NCBI RefSeq assembly: GCF_026017845.1
Contig: NZ_CP100416.1
Coordinates: forward strand, 1,030,553-1,094,552
Origin: Amycolatopsis mediterranei
GTDB lineage: Bacteria; Actinomycetota; Actinomycetes; Mycobacteriales; Pseudonocardiaceae
Length of the DNA stretch: 64,000 bases
Direction: 5' to 3'
Made by a program: the position numbers and the translations under genes
Shown: in pieces, positions 35,296 to 43,342 of the stretch
How the letters are laid out: each line of letters begins with the position of its first letter
Numbering within the stretch: the stretch's first letter is position 1
The notes under the pieces: generated by a model
What the model was told of the DNA's origin: nothing
What the model saw: the letters and a program-made list of their open reading frames with translations, nothing else
Databases searched by the model: none

Positions 35296-36277
35296 CGGGG
35301 GCTCCAGCCAGTTCCAGGGCGGCGCGGGCCATCGCCGCGGTCGCGTCCACATCGGACATCAGCAGCGGGACGTCGCGGACGGTCACACCCGGCACGTCCG
35401 CCGTCTCGCCTTCGGCGATCAACCAGCCGTCGAGCACGCCATCAGCCTGGCGCGAGCCGTAGTGGCGGCCCACCGCCTCGGCCGAGGTCTCGACGCCGAT
35501 CGCGGTCAGGCACGCGTCGGCCATCCCGCGCAGCGCCTTGCCGCCGATGATCGGCGACACCCCGACTACCCCGGCCGAAGTCTTGCGCAGCGCGTCCCGC
35601 ACGCCCGGCACGCCCAGCACGGTGCCCACCGAGACGACCGGGTTCGACGGCGCGAACAGCACGGCGTCGGCCCCGGAGATGGCCTCCAGCACGCCCGGCG
35701 CCGGCTTGGCCTCGTCGGCGCCCACCGCGACGATCGAGTGCGCCTTCGGCTCGGCGCGGTAGCGCACCCACCACTCCTGGAAGTGGACGGCCTTCTGCTG
35801 CCCGTCCTGCTCCGGGTCGTCGATCACGACGTGCGTCTCGACCCGGTCGTCCGACATCGGCAGCAGCCGGACGCCGGGCTGCCAGCGGTCGCACAGGGCC
35901 TCGGTGACCGCCGAGAGCGGGTAGCCCGCGCGCAGCATCCGCGACCGGATCAGGTGGGTGGCGATGTCCTTGTCGCCGAGGCCGAACCAGCTCGGCTCGG
36001 CGCCGTAGGCGGCCAGCTCCTCCTTGACGACCCAGGTCTCGCCCGAGTGCCCCCAGCCGCGTTCGGAGTCGATCCCGCCGCCCAGGGTGTACATGCAGGT
36101 GTCCAGGTCGGGACAGATCCGCAGCCCGTGCATCCAGACGTCGTCGCCGGTGTTGACCAGCGCCGTCACCTCGTGCTCGGACTCGGACGCACCTTCCGGT
36201 GCCATGCCCAATGCCGCCTTGACACCCAGCAGGAACCGGGCCCCGCCCACTCCGCCGACCATTACCACGATCTTCAC
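35288..36277 (-). CDS. fbiA: 2-phospho-L-lactate/phosphoenolpyruvate transferase (FbiA/CofD)
   Basis: 329 aa. GTG at 36277 is preferred over GTG at 36295, with GAGGA 9 nt upstream. FbiA joins the activated lactate or PEP moiety to Fo, giving (dehydro)F420-0. [15 protein letters not shown] near residue 4, [19 protein letters not shown] near 47, GWGHSGETW, and [11 protein letters not shown] near 205 are family signatures. fbiB starts within its last codons and the GNAT gene's stop overlaps its start, so GNAT-fbiA-fbiB-Nudix is one unit. fbiC (Fo synthase) and fbiD are not in the window. Confidence 0.96.
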   Translation of the reverse strand: MKIVVMVGGVGGARFLLGVKAALGMAPEGASESEHEVTALVNTGDDVWMHGLRICPDLDTCMYTLGGGIDSERGWGHSGETWVVKEELAAYGAEPSWFGLGDKDIATHLIRSRMLRAGYPLSAVTEALCDRWQPGVRLLPMSDDRVETHVVIDDPEQDGQQKAVHFQEWWVRYRAEPKAHSIVAVGADEAKPAPGVLEAISGADAVLFAPSNPVVSVGTVLGVPGVRDALRKTSAGVVGVSPIIGGKALRGMADACLTAIGVETSAEAVGRHYGSRQADGVLDGWLIAEGETADVPGVTVRDVPLLMSDVDATAAMARAALELAGAPVA

Positions 36278-37026
36278 GACGTCGAATCCTCGCACGAGCC
36301 GGGTGCGGGCACCCAGTACCGGTATCTGTGGTGCGGGGCGTAGCCGAGCCCCGCGTAGAGCGCGAGCGCGCCCGAATTCCCCTCCGCGACCTGCAACACC
36401 GTGCGGTGCGCTCCGTGTTCCGCACCCCAAGTCTGCACGGCGCCCATCAGCGCCGACGCCAGCCCGCGGCGGCGGAAGGCGGGGGACACCGCCAGCCGCC
36501 CGACGTGCAGCCAGTCGTCGACCAGGGCGGCGCGGACGGCGCCGGCGACGCTGCCGCCGGCCACCGCGACGCCGTAGCCGACCTTCCCGCCGGTCAGGAC
36601 CTGCCGCGCGGCGGGGGAGTCCTCGTCCGGGCGCAGCGTGAGCTCCCACCAGCCGGGCGCGGGCTCGTCGCCCACCGTGACACCCCGGACGGCGGGCGCG
36701 GGGACCGACGGCGCGGTGAGCACCTCGACCTCGTGACCCGCGCCGTGCCCGGTGGCCGGCACCCACCCGGCCGCGGCGATCGCGCCTTCGTTCGGGCTGT
36801 CCCGGACCACCTGCACCATCGGGGTGATCCCCCGATCGTGGGCGAAATCACACACCGCGCGCAGGGCCTCGGCGAGCGGCCGGCCGGGGTCGCCGACGGC
36901 GAGTGCGCTGTTGGCGCGCCCGGTGAACCCGGCCGCCCAGCGCAGGCGCCACTCACCCAGGGGATCCTCGACCAGGGGCGGCCATGCTTTGCTGCACGTG
37001 ATTTCGAGCTTCTCTCGGGCGTTCAC
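36274..37026 (-). CDS. GNAT family N-acetyltransferase
   Basis: 250 aa. GTG at 37026 follows a CACAAT box by 6 nt, with no ribosome site; the longer open frame upstream crosses the divergent gene and is not credible. The C-terminal GNAT domain (about 135-245) shows LHVGRLAVSPAFRRRGLASALMGAV, the R/QxxGxG/A acetyl-CoA loop, and LQVAEGNSGALALYAGLGY. The N-terminal 130 residues resemble a degenerate second GNAT fold. Acceptor unknown. First gene of the F420 unit. Confidence 0.88.
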   Translation of the reverse strand: MNAREKLEITCSKAWPPLVEDPLGEWRLRWAAGFTGRANSALAVGDPGRPLAEALRAVCDFAHDRGITPMVQVVRDSPNEGAIAAAGWVPATGHGAGHEVEVLTAPSVPAPAVRGVTVGDEPAPGWWELTLRPDEDSPAARQVLTGGKVGYGVAVAGGSVAGAVRAALVDDWLHVGRLAVSPAFRRRGLASALMGAVQTWGAEHGAHRTVLQVAEGNSGALALYAGLGYAPHHRYRYWVPAPGSCEDSTS

Positions 37027-37084
37027 CGCTAGATTGTGACGGAGGCGGTGAAAGTCGCGGAGCGGATTTCGGCAGGAGGTGACC

Positions 37085-37267
37085 GTGGGTATCCAGCGCA
37101 AGGACGAGCGGCACAACGAGAAGCTCGTCGACGAGATCGCCGAAGGGTTCAACCGAGCCGTGGGGGAGAAGAAGCCCGAAAGTGACACCGACGAGGCGCC
37201 CAGGCCGCGCTTCGTCATCACCGGCGACGCCCGGGCCACCCCGCCCCCGCGCCGGCGGCAGAGGTGA
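37085..37267 (+). CDS. Small charged protein, unknown function
   Basis: 60 aa. GTG at 37085 is preferred over GTG at 37079 because a full AGGAGGT ribosome site ends 4 nt before it. Residues 1-30 are charged and helical (GIQRKDERHNEKLVDEIAEG); the rest is polar and Arg/Pro-rich. No membrane segment. The excellent ribosome site and codon use argue for a real gene despite its size. Divergent from the GNAT gene and upstream of fdxA. Confidence 0.65.
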   Translation: MGIQRKDERHNEKLVDEIAEGFNRAVGEKKPESDTDEAPRPRFVITGDARATPPPRRRQR

Positions 37268-37283
37268 GCCCCATACCCGGAGT

Positions 37284-37302
37284 ATGGCTAAGGCTTGCCT
37301 CA
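37284..37302 (+). promoter_or_regulatory. Candidate iron box (IdeR/DmdR site) upstream of fdxA
   Basis: ATGGCTAAGGCTTGCCTCA resembles the 19-bp actinobacterial iron box TTAGGTTAGGCTAACCTAA at about 14 of 19 positions when A/T swaps at the variable centre positions are allowed. It lies 90 nt before the ferredoxin start. The match is imperfect and iron control is inferred. Confidence 0.4.
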
Positions 37303-37313
37303 CCAATCGAACG

Positions 37314-37341
37314 GGTGCCGACGCCGCGTAATGTCGGCACC
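37314..37341. repeat. 9-bp-arm inverted repeat in the fdxA leader region
   Basis: GGTGCCGAC and GTCGGCACC are perfect arms around a 10-nt loop. It may end transcripts of the 60-aa gene or fold in the ferredoxin leader. Just downstream TTTGCAGAGA is directly repeated at 37351-37360 and 37366-37375. Confidence 0.5.
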
Positions 37342-37391
37342 GACTGGCTGTTTGCAGAGACTGTCTTTGCAGAGATATGCGGGAGTGCGCA

Positions 37392-37712
37392 GTGACCTAC
37401 GTGATCGCCGAGCCCTGCGTCGACGTGCTCGACAAGGCGTGTATCGACGAGTGCCCCGTGGACTGCATCTACGAGGGCGAGCGGATGCTGTACATCCACC
37501 CGGACGAGTGCGTCGACTGCGGCGCCTGCGAGCCGGTCTGCCCCGTCGAGGCGATCTACTACGAGGACGACGTCCCGGACAACTGGTCGGACTACACCAA
37601 GGCGAACGTCGACTTCTTCGACGAGCTGGGCTCGCCCGGCGGGGCGTCCAAGGTGGGCAAGACCGCGCACGACCCGGCCTTCATCAAGGCGTTGCCTCCG
37701 CAGGGCGAATGA
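37392..37712 (+). CDS. fdxA: Seven-iron ferredoxin FdxA
   Basis: 106 aa. GTG at 37392 is chosen for GGGAG 6 nt upstream and the conserved start VTYVIAEPC. TYVIAEPCVDVLDKACIDECPVDCIYEG near the N-terminus binds the 3Fe-4S and part of the 4Fe-4S cluster; CVDCGACEPVCPVEAI near 45 holds the second set of cysteines. The C-terminal extension and spacing are those of actinobacterial FdxA, an electron carrier for cytochromes P450 and other reductases. dapC starts within its last codon (ATGA). Confidence 0.96.
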   Translation: MTYVIAEPCVDVLDKACIDECPVDCIYEGERMLYIHPDECVDCGACEPVCPVEAIYYEDDVPDNWSDYTKANVDFFDELGSPGGASKVGKTAHDPAFIKALPPQGE

Positions 37713-38800
37713 ACCGGATCGCGCTGCCCGACTTCCCCTGGGATTCGCTCGCCGAGGTCAAGGCCACGGCCCAGGCGCATCCCGGCGGGGTGGTCGACCT
37801 CTCCATCGGCACGCCGGTCGACCCGGTCCCGGACGGCATCCGCGAGGCCCTTGCGTCGGTCTCGGAGATCCCCGGGTACCCGACCACGCATGGCATCCCC
37901 GCCCTGCGGGAAGCCGCGCGCGGGGCGCTTTCGCGGCGTCACGGCGTCGACGGCATCGAGCCGGACGCCGTGCTGCCGACGATCGGGTCCAAAGAGGCCG
38001 TGGCCTGGCTGCCGCGGCTGCTCGGCTTCGGCCCCGGCGACGTCGTCGTCATCCCGGAGCTGGCTTATCCGACGTACGAGGTCGGGGTGCTGCTGGCCGG
38101 CGCGTCGATCCTGCGGTCCGACGGCCTGACCGCGCTCGGCCCGCAGAAACCGGCGATGATCTGGCTGAACTCGCCGTCCAACCCGACCGGCCAGGTGCTG
38201 CCGGTCGAGCACCTGCGCAAGGTCGTCGAATGGGCGCGCGAGCGGGACGTCGTCGTGGTCTCCGACGAGTGCTACCTGGCGCTCGGCTGGGAGTCCGACC
38301 CGCTGTCGATCCTGCACCCGGACGTCTGCGACGGCCGGGCCGACGGGCTGATCGCGGTGCACTCGCTGTCGAAGTCGGCGAACCTGGCCAGCTACCGCGC
38401 CGGGTTCCTGACCGGTGACCCCCGCCTGATCAAGCAGCTGCTCGAAGTGCGCAAGCACGCGGGCATGATCGTGCCGCGCCCGGTCCAGGAGGCGATGGTC
38501 GCCGCCCTGACCGACGACGAGGCCCTGCGCACGCAACGCGAGCGCTACGCCCGCCGCCGCCTCGTCCTGCGCAAGGCGTTGCTGGACAACGGCTTCCGCA
38601 TCGACCATTCCGAAGCGGGGCTCTACCTCTGGGCCACCCGCGACGAGGACGCCGCCGCGACGGTCCGGTGGCTGGCCGGCCGCGGGATCCTGGTCGCGCC
38701 GGGGACGTTCTACGGCCCGAAGGGCGGCAAGCACGTCCGCGTCGCGCTGACCGCGACCGATGAGCGCGTCGACGCCGCGGTGGAGCGCCTGACTCAGTAG
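37709..38800 (+). CDS. dapC: Succinyldiaminopimelate transaminase
   Basis: 363 aa, ATG overlapping the fdxA stop by 4 bp. A fold-type I PLP aminotransferase that converts N-succinyl-2-amino-6-ketopimelate to N-succinyl-DAP in the lysine/peptidoglycan pathway. NSPSNPTGQVLP near 165, SDECYLALGW near 195 and HSLSKSANLASYRAGF near 225 (Lys that binds PLP) are intact. In many actinobacteria fdxA directly precedes dapC, as here; this context and the nearby dapD and dapE support the specific assignment. Confidence 0.93.
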   Translation: MNRIALPDFPWDSLAEVKATAQAHPGGVVDLSIGTPVDPVPDGIREALASVSEIPGYPTTHGIPALREAARGALSRRHGVDGIEPDAVLPTIGSKEAVAWLPRLLGFGPGDVVVIPELAYPTYEVGVLLAGASILRSDGLTALGPQKPAMIWLNSPSNPTGQVLPVEHLRKVVEWARERDVVVVSDECYLALGWESDPLSILHPDVCDGRADGLIAVHSLSKSANLASYRAGFLTGDPRLIKQLLEVRKHAGMIVPRPVQEAMVAALTDDEALRTQRERYARRRLVLRKALLDNGFRIDHSEAGLYLWATRDEDAAATVRWLAGRGILVAPGTFYGPKGGKHVRVALTATDERVDAAVERLTQ

Positions 38801-39411
38801 TCGCGGCCGGTGAGCCCGCGGTAGATGAACCGCGTGAGCAGCTCGACGGCTTCTTCGTCGGTCGGCGGGGTCCCGTCCGGGGCCGAGCCGTGCAGCCACG
38901 TCGCCGCGAACGAGTCGACGAGGTGGTACATCAGCGCGCCGCTGTGGCCGGGGTCCGCCGGCAGCCGCAGGCCGGCCCGGGTGATGTGCGCGAGGTGGTC
39001 GTCGAGGTCGGCCGCCTGGGACGCGCCGAACCGCGCCAGCGTGCGCGCGAACGACTCGCTGACCATCGCCGCCTGGCGCAGGGCCAGCATGGTCGCGGCG
39101 TTGTCCCGGTAGAAGTCCCAGTACTGCTTGACGTGCCAGCGCACGGCCGCGGGGTCGCTGAAGTCGTTCAGGTGCTCTTCGCTGTCGGCGCTCTCGTCGC
39201 CGGACGCCGCGATGTCGGCCATGAGCGCTTCGAGGAGCTCTTCCTTGCCCGCGAAGTGGTTGTAGAACGACCCCGCGGCCCGGCCCGCTTCGGCGGTGAT
39301 GTCGGTGATCTTCGTGTTCAGGTAGCCCTTCCGGGCGAAGACGCGCTTGGCCGCGGCCTTGAGCGCGACCTCGGTCTCCGCGGCTTTTTCCTTGCGGCTC
39401 GTCGCCGTCAT
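38794..39411 (-). CDS. TetR family repressor
   Basis: 205 aa. ATG at 39411 is preferred over the longer frame to 39429 because GGGAGG lies 5 nt upstream. The N-terminal helix-turn-helix (about 12-60) reads VFARKGYLNTKITDITAEAGRAAGSFYNHFAGKEELL. The C-terminal helices bind an unknown ligand. It is divergent from a flavin monooxygenase gene, with two palindromes between, a classic repressor-target layout. Its 3' end overlaps dapC convergently by 7 bp. Confidence 0.92.
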   Translation of the reverse strand: MTATSRKEKAAETEVALKAAAKRVFARKGYLNTKITDITAEAGRAAGSFYNHFAGKEELLEALMADIAASGDESADSEEHLNDFSDPAAVRWHVKQYWDFYRDNAATMLALRQAAMVSESFARTLARFGASQAADLDDHLAHITRAGLRLPADPGHSGALMYHLVDSFAATWLHGSAPDGTPPTDEEAVELLTRFIYRGLTGRDY

Positions 39412-39450
39412 CGCCACCTCCCTTGACACCGGACGCTAGCAGCGTCATTC

Positions 39451-39479
39451 TGAATCCCGATTCACTGAACTTAAATTCA
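39451..39479. promoter_or_regulatory. Two tandem 14-bp palindromes, TetR operator
   Basis: TGAATCCCGATTCA (39451-39464) and TGAACTTAAATTCA (39466-39479) share TGAA and TTCA half-sites and are 15 bp apart. They lie between the TetR start (39411) and the monooxygenase start (39493), so both genes are probably repressed together. Confidence 0.75.
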
Positions 39480-39492
39480 CTGGGAGGACGAC

Positions 39493-40899
39493 ATGGACAC
39501 ACGGGTGCTGATCGCGGGAGCGGGACCGACCGGGCTGACGCTGGCCATCGAGCTGGCGCGCCGGGACGTCGCCGTGCGGGTCATCGACAAGGCCGAGACC
39601 TACTTCGTGGGCTCGCGCGGGGACGGGTTGCAGCCGCGCACGCTGGAAGTGTTCGAGGACCTGGGCGTGCTCGACGCGGTGCTGGCCGCGGGCATGGCCC
39701 CGGTGCCGATGAAGATCCACCTCGGCGGCGAGGTGGTCGGCGAGCGGATGATGTTCGACCTGGTCGAGCCGACGCCGTCGAGGCCGTACCCGACCGGCTG
39801 GTTCCTGGGCCAGTCGCAGACCGAGGGGATCCTGCGCGACCGGCTGGCCGAGTTCGGCGTGCGCGTCGAGCTGAACACCGCGCTGACCGGCTTCGAGCAG
39901 GACGCCGACGGCGTCACGGCGACGCTGAGCACGGGGGAGACCGTCCGCGCGGAGTACCTGGCCGGCGCGGACGGCGGCAAGAGCTTCGTGCGCAAGGCGC
40001 TGGGGATCGCGTTCGAGGGCACGACCGACGAGTCGATCCGGATGCTGCTCGGCGACGTCCGGGCCGACGGCCTCGACCGGAACTACGGCCACTGGTTCGC
40101 CACCCCGGACGAGCCGATGAGCGGCATGTCGTTCAGCCCGCTGCCGGGCACGCCGCACTTCCAGTTCGGCGCGGCGCTCGGCGAGGGCGAGACCGACGTC
40201 GAGACGGCGTTGCCCGCGGTCCAGTCCCGGCTCGACGCGCTGAGCGGGGGCACGGTCAAGCTGACCGACCTGGCCTGGTCGACGGTGTGGCGGCCGAACG
40301 TCCGCCTGGCGGCCCGCTTCCGCGACGGCCGGGTGTTCCTGGCCGGCGACGCGGCGCACGTCCACCCGCCGACGGGCGGCCAGGGCCTGAACACGGGCGT
40401 CCAGGACGGCTACAACCTGGGCTGGAAGCTCGCGGACGGGGCGCCGGAGCTGCTGGACAGCTACGAAATCGAGCGGCGGACGGTCGCCGCCCGGGTGCTC
40501 GGGGTGACGGCCGGGATCCTGCAGAAGTACGTCGACGGGGACGACGACGCCCACCACCGCGGCGAGGAGACGAACCAGCTGAACATCACCTACCGCGGCG
40601 GCCCGCTGTCACCGGCCGGAACGGGCGCGCTGCGGCCGGGCGACCGGGCACCGGACGCCCCGCTGGTCGACGCGAACGGCAAGCGGGTGCGGCTGTTCGA
40701 GCTGTTCCGCGGCCCGCACGCGACGGAGCTGGTGTTCGGGGCGGGCGAGACGTCGGGGTACCGGATCCTGCCCGCGGGGAGCGTGGCGACCGGAACGGAC
40801 CTGGTCGACGAGGGCGGCCACGCGTACGCGGCGTACGAGGCCGAGGGCGGGCGGCGGGTGCTCATCCGGCCGGACGGGTACGTCCGGTCGATCTCCTGA
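39493..40899 (+). CDS. FAD-dependent aromatic monooxygenase
   Basis: 468 aa, ATG start with GGGAGG upstream. Class A flavoprotein hydroxylase: VLIAGAGPTGLTLAIEL is the FAD-binding GxGxxG loop, YLAGADGGKSFVRKALGI near 155 the DG motif, and VFLAGDAAHVHPPTGGQGLNTGVQD near 285 the GD motif. A thioredoxin-like C-terminal domain (about 375-468), with VRLFELFRGPHATELVFG, matches the phenol-hydroxylase/RdmE-type arrangement. Likely hydroxylates an aromatic or polyketide-type compound using NAD(P)H and O2. The adjacent TetR protein probably senses the substrate. Confidence 0.9.
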   Translation: MDTRVLIAGAGPTGLTLAIELARRDVAVRVIDKAETYFVGSRGDGLQPRTLEVFEDLGVLDAVLAAGMAPVPMKIHLGGEVVGERMMFDLVEPTPSRPYPTGWFLGQSQTEGILRDRLAEFGVRVELNTALTGFEQDADGVTATLSTGETVRAEYLAGADGGKSFVRKALGIAFEGTTDESIRMLLGDVRADGLDRNYGHWFATPDEPMSGMSFSPLPGTPHFQFGAALGEGETDVETALPAVQSRLDALSGGTVKLTDLAWSTVWRPNVRLAARFRDGRVFLAGDAAHVHPPTGGQGLNTGVQDGYNLGWKLADGAPELLDSYEIERRTVAARVLGVTAGILQKYVDGDDDAHHRGEETNQLNITYRGGPLSPAGTGALRPGDRAPDAPLVDANGKRVRLFELFRGPHATELVFGAGETSGYRILPAGSVATGTDLVDEGGHAYAAYEAEGGRRVLIRPDGYVRSIS

Positions 40900-40914
40900 C
40901 CGGGGCGCGGCTGC

Positions 40915-41847
40915 TCAGGCGTGGAGGGCCTTGGCGGCCGAGTCCACTGCTTTCCACGACTTCCGCCAGACCGCGCGGGCCTCGGCGCGGCGGCTCAGCT
41001 CGCGCTCGGCGATCCGGCCGGCGACGAACCCCATCGGGCCGTCCACCGACTCCAGGATCGTGCGCATCCGCTCGGCCGCGATCACCGCGTCCTGGTGCTC
41101 ACCGAGCACGGTCTGGAAGTCCTTCGTCGCCTTGAGCAGCTGCTTGATCTTCGCCGTCTGCTTCTTCTTCGCCGACGTCTGGGCCAGCTCGGCCGCGTAC
41201 CGCAGCTTCTTCCCGTGGATGCGCAGCGCGTGCAGGTCGTCGTCCGGCGGGTCGGCGGGCAGGGCGCGGACGGCCTTGGCGAGCTTGCGGTGCGGCTTCG
41301 CCAGCCCGCTGACCAGGTCGTGTGGCCGGGTGACGGCCGAGGTGGACTCCGCCCGGGTCAGCAGGCTCACCTCGCGCAGCAGCGTCGAGTACCGGGCACT
41401 CGACAGCGCCCGCGTCAGGCGCCGCTTCGCCGTGGCTCGCTCGGCGACGAACTTCGAGACCAGGCGGCGGCCCGCCGCCTGGTCCCGGACCTCGAAGCCG
41501 GCGATGACCTCGCGCAGGTGCCCGATCAGCACGTCGTAGTCGCGCACCTCACCGAGGGACTGGCCGAGCCAGCCCAGCTCCGCGCGCACCGGTTCGGCGC
41601 CGTCGCCGACCAGCTCGCCGGACAGCTTCAGCACGCTGCGCATCCGCCGCAGGGCGACGCGCATCTGGTGCAGGTCTTCCGGGTCCGCGCCCGAGCGCGT
41701 GCCGGGTTCGTGCGCGAGCAGGGCGCGGATCTCCCGGTCGAGCTTGGCGCGGACGTGGTGGACCGCCGGATCGGCCGGGAGCGCCGCGATCGGGAGCTCC
41801 GGCAGACCCAGCTCGGCCGGGGTTCGAGGCAACGATTCGGTGGTCAC
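40915..41847 (-). CDS. CHAD domain protein
   Basis: 310 aa, GTG start. A TACTAT box 7 nt upstream and no ribosome site suggest a leaderless start. The CHAD domain is an alpha-helical fold with conserved His and many Lys/Arg: DLHQMRVALRRMRSVLKL near residue 60 and LHALRIHGKKLRYAAEL near 215 are the two halves' hallmarks. CHAD proteins bind inorganic polyphosphate. This one lacks the CYTH domain often fused to it. It follows dapD on the same strand with a 28-nt gap. Confidence 0.9.
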   Translation of the reverse strand: MTTESLPRTPAELGLPELPIAALPADPAVHHVRAKLDREIRALLAHEPGTRSGADPEDLHQMRVALRRMRSVLKLSGELVGDGAEPVRAELGWLGQSLGEVRDYDVLIGHLREVIAGFEVRDQAAGRRLVSKFVAERATAKRRLTRALSSARYSTLLREVSLLTRAESTSAVTRPHDLVSGLAKPHRKLAKAVRALPADPPDDDLHALRIHGKKLRYAAELAQTSAKKKQTAKIKQLLKATKDFQTVLGEHQDAVIAAERMRTILESVDGPMGFVAGRIAERELSRRAEARAVWRKSWKAVDSAAKALHA

Positions 41848-41875
41848 CCAGTGAATAGTAGGTGAACGATCGTTT

Positions 41876-42859
41876 TTAGTCGTTCGCGTGCAGCGCCGCG
41901 TTCAGCTCGACGCCGGCGCCGGTCCGCGGCACGACCTCGACCGCGCCCGTCGCCGAGTTGCGCCGGAAGACCGCGCCCGAAATGCCGTTGAGCTCGCGGG
42001 CCTTGACGACCTTGCCCTCGACGACCACCTTCGTGCCCGCCGTGACGTAGAGCCCCGCCTCGACGACCGAGTCGTCGCCGAGCGAGATGCCCACGCCGCC
42101 GTTCGCGCCGATCAGGCAGCGCTCGCCCAGGGAGATCGTCTCCTTGCCGCCGCCCGAGAGCGTGCCCATGATCGACGCGCCGCCGCCGACGTCCGAGCCG
42201 TCGCCGACGACCACGCCGGCCGAGATCCGGCCCTCGACCATCGACGCGCCGAGCGTGCCGGCGTTGAAGTTGACGAAGCCCTCGTGCATCACGGTCGTGC
42301 CGGACGCCAGGTGCGCGCCGAGGCGGACGCGGTCGGCGTCGCCGATCCGGACCCCGGACGGCAGGACGTAGTCGACCATCCGCGGGAACTTGTCGACGCT
42401 GTAGACGGTCACCGGGCCGCGCGCCCGCAGCCGCAGCCGGGTCGTCTCGAAGCCTTCGACCGGGCACGGGCCGTGATTGGTCCACACGACGTTGGCCAGC
42501 AGGCCGAACATGCCGTCGAGGTTCTGGCCGTGCGGGCGGACCAGCCGGTGCGAGAGCAGGTGCAGCCGCAGGTACATGTCGTGGGTGTCCGCGGGCGCGT
42601 CGGCGAGCCTGCCGATCGTGGTGCGCACGGCGACGACCTCGACCCCGCGGTCGGTGTCCGGGCCGAGCAGCGCCGCGGCGGCCTCGCCGAGCAGCTCCTT
42701 CGCCTCGTCCGAACTCAGCCGCTCCGTGCCGGGAGTGCCGCCTTCGGTCAGCTTCGGGTGCGGGTACCAGGTGTCGAGGACCGTCCCGTCGGTGGTGACG
42801 GTGGCCAGCCCGACGCCGCTGGCGCCGGTCGTTTCGGGGTTCGGGCTCTGCTCGCTCAC
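41876..42859 (-). CDS. dapD: Tetrahydrodipicolinate N-succinyltransferase
   Basis: 327 aa. GTG at 42859 follows TACGGT by 7 nt, fitting a leaderless start. DapD succinylates tetrahydrodipicolinate in lysine/DAP synthesis. The C-terminal half (about 165-290) is a left-handed beta helix of hexapeptide repeats: [58 protein letters not shown]. The N-terminal domain has the longer actinobacterial form ([14 protein letters not shown]). Together with dapC and dapE in this region it completes three succinylase-branch steps. Confidence 0.95.
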   Translation of the reverse strand: MSEQSPNPETTGASGVGLATVTTDGTVLDTWYPHPKLTEGGTPGTERLSSDEAKELLGEAAAALLGPDTDRGVEVVAVRTTIGRLADAPADTHDMYLRLHLLSHRLVRPHGQNLDGMFGLLANVVWTNHGPCPVEGFETTRLRLRARGPVTVYSVDKFPRMVDYVLPSGVRIGDADRVRLGAHLASGTTVMHEGFVNFNAGTLGASMVEGRISAGVVVGDGSDVGGGASIMGTLSGGGKETISLGERCLIGANGGVGISLGDDSVVEAGLYVTAGTKVVVEGKVVKARELNGISGAVFRRNSATGAVEVVPRTGAGVELNAALHAND

Positions 42860-42887
42860 GGCCCTCACCGTAGTGGAGTGACGCGGA

Positions 42888-43319
42888 TCAACCACTCGTG
42901 GGCCGGGCGTCTACCTGCTTCTTCAGGCCCGCGAGGGCGCCGGCGATGTCGACGAGCGCCTGCGAGCAGTCACCGCCCGGGGCCGGGACCGTGGTGCAGC
43001 CCGCGCCCCGGAACGACCCGACGGCCTGCTCCAGCTTGGCGGCCTCGGCGACCAGCTGCGGATCGCGGTCGCCGGCGCGCTTGCGGGCCGCGCCCGGCAC
43101 GTTGGCGACCTCCGTGACGTACTTCTCACAGCCCTTCGGCAGCTGGGTGCGCGGGCTCGCGTAGCACTGGTCGGCGGTCAGCGCGTCCAGCTTGGTCGGG
43201 AGCGCGTCCGGCCCGGGCTCGCCGGCCTGCGGCCTGGGGGCCGGGCCGGCTTCGTTCCCGCAGCCGGACAGGACCAGGACCAGCAACGCGCCGCCCACGG
43301 CGACTCCGAACCTGCGCAC
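42888..43319 (-). CDS. Small lipoprotein, unknown function
   Basis: 143 aa, GTG start. The first 20 residues are a lipoprotein signal with the lipobox LSGC at 18-21, so the mature protein is anchored outside the membrane. Four further cysteines ([20 protein letters not shown]) may form two disulfides. No family was recognised. A TACCGT box 6 nt before the start, overlapping the dapE promoter, suggests leaderless transcription. Confidence 0.72.
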   Translation of the reverse strand: MRRFGVAVGGALLVLVLSGCGNEAGPAPRPQAGEPGPDALPTKLDALTADQCYASPRTQLPKGCEKYVTEVANVPGAARKRAGDRDPQLVAEAAKLEQAVGSFRGAGCTTVPAPGGDCSQALVDIAGALAGLKKQVDARPTSG

Positions 43320-43325
43320 ACCCCC

Positions 43326-43335
43326 ACGGTAGCGT
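43326..43335. promoter_or_regulatory. Overlapping divergent -10 boxes, lipoprotein gene and dapE
   Basis: TACCGT on the minus strand (43331-43326) lies 6 nt before GTG at 43319. TAGCGT on the plus strand (43330-43335) lies 7 nt before ATG at 43343. The boxes share two bases and the start codons are 23 nt apart. Confidence 0.6.
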
Positions 43336-43342
43336 GCGGGCC

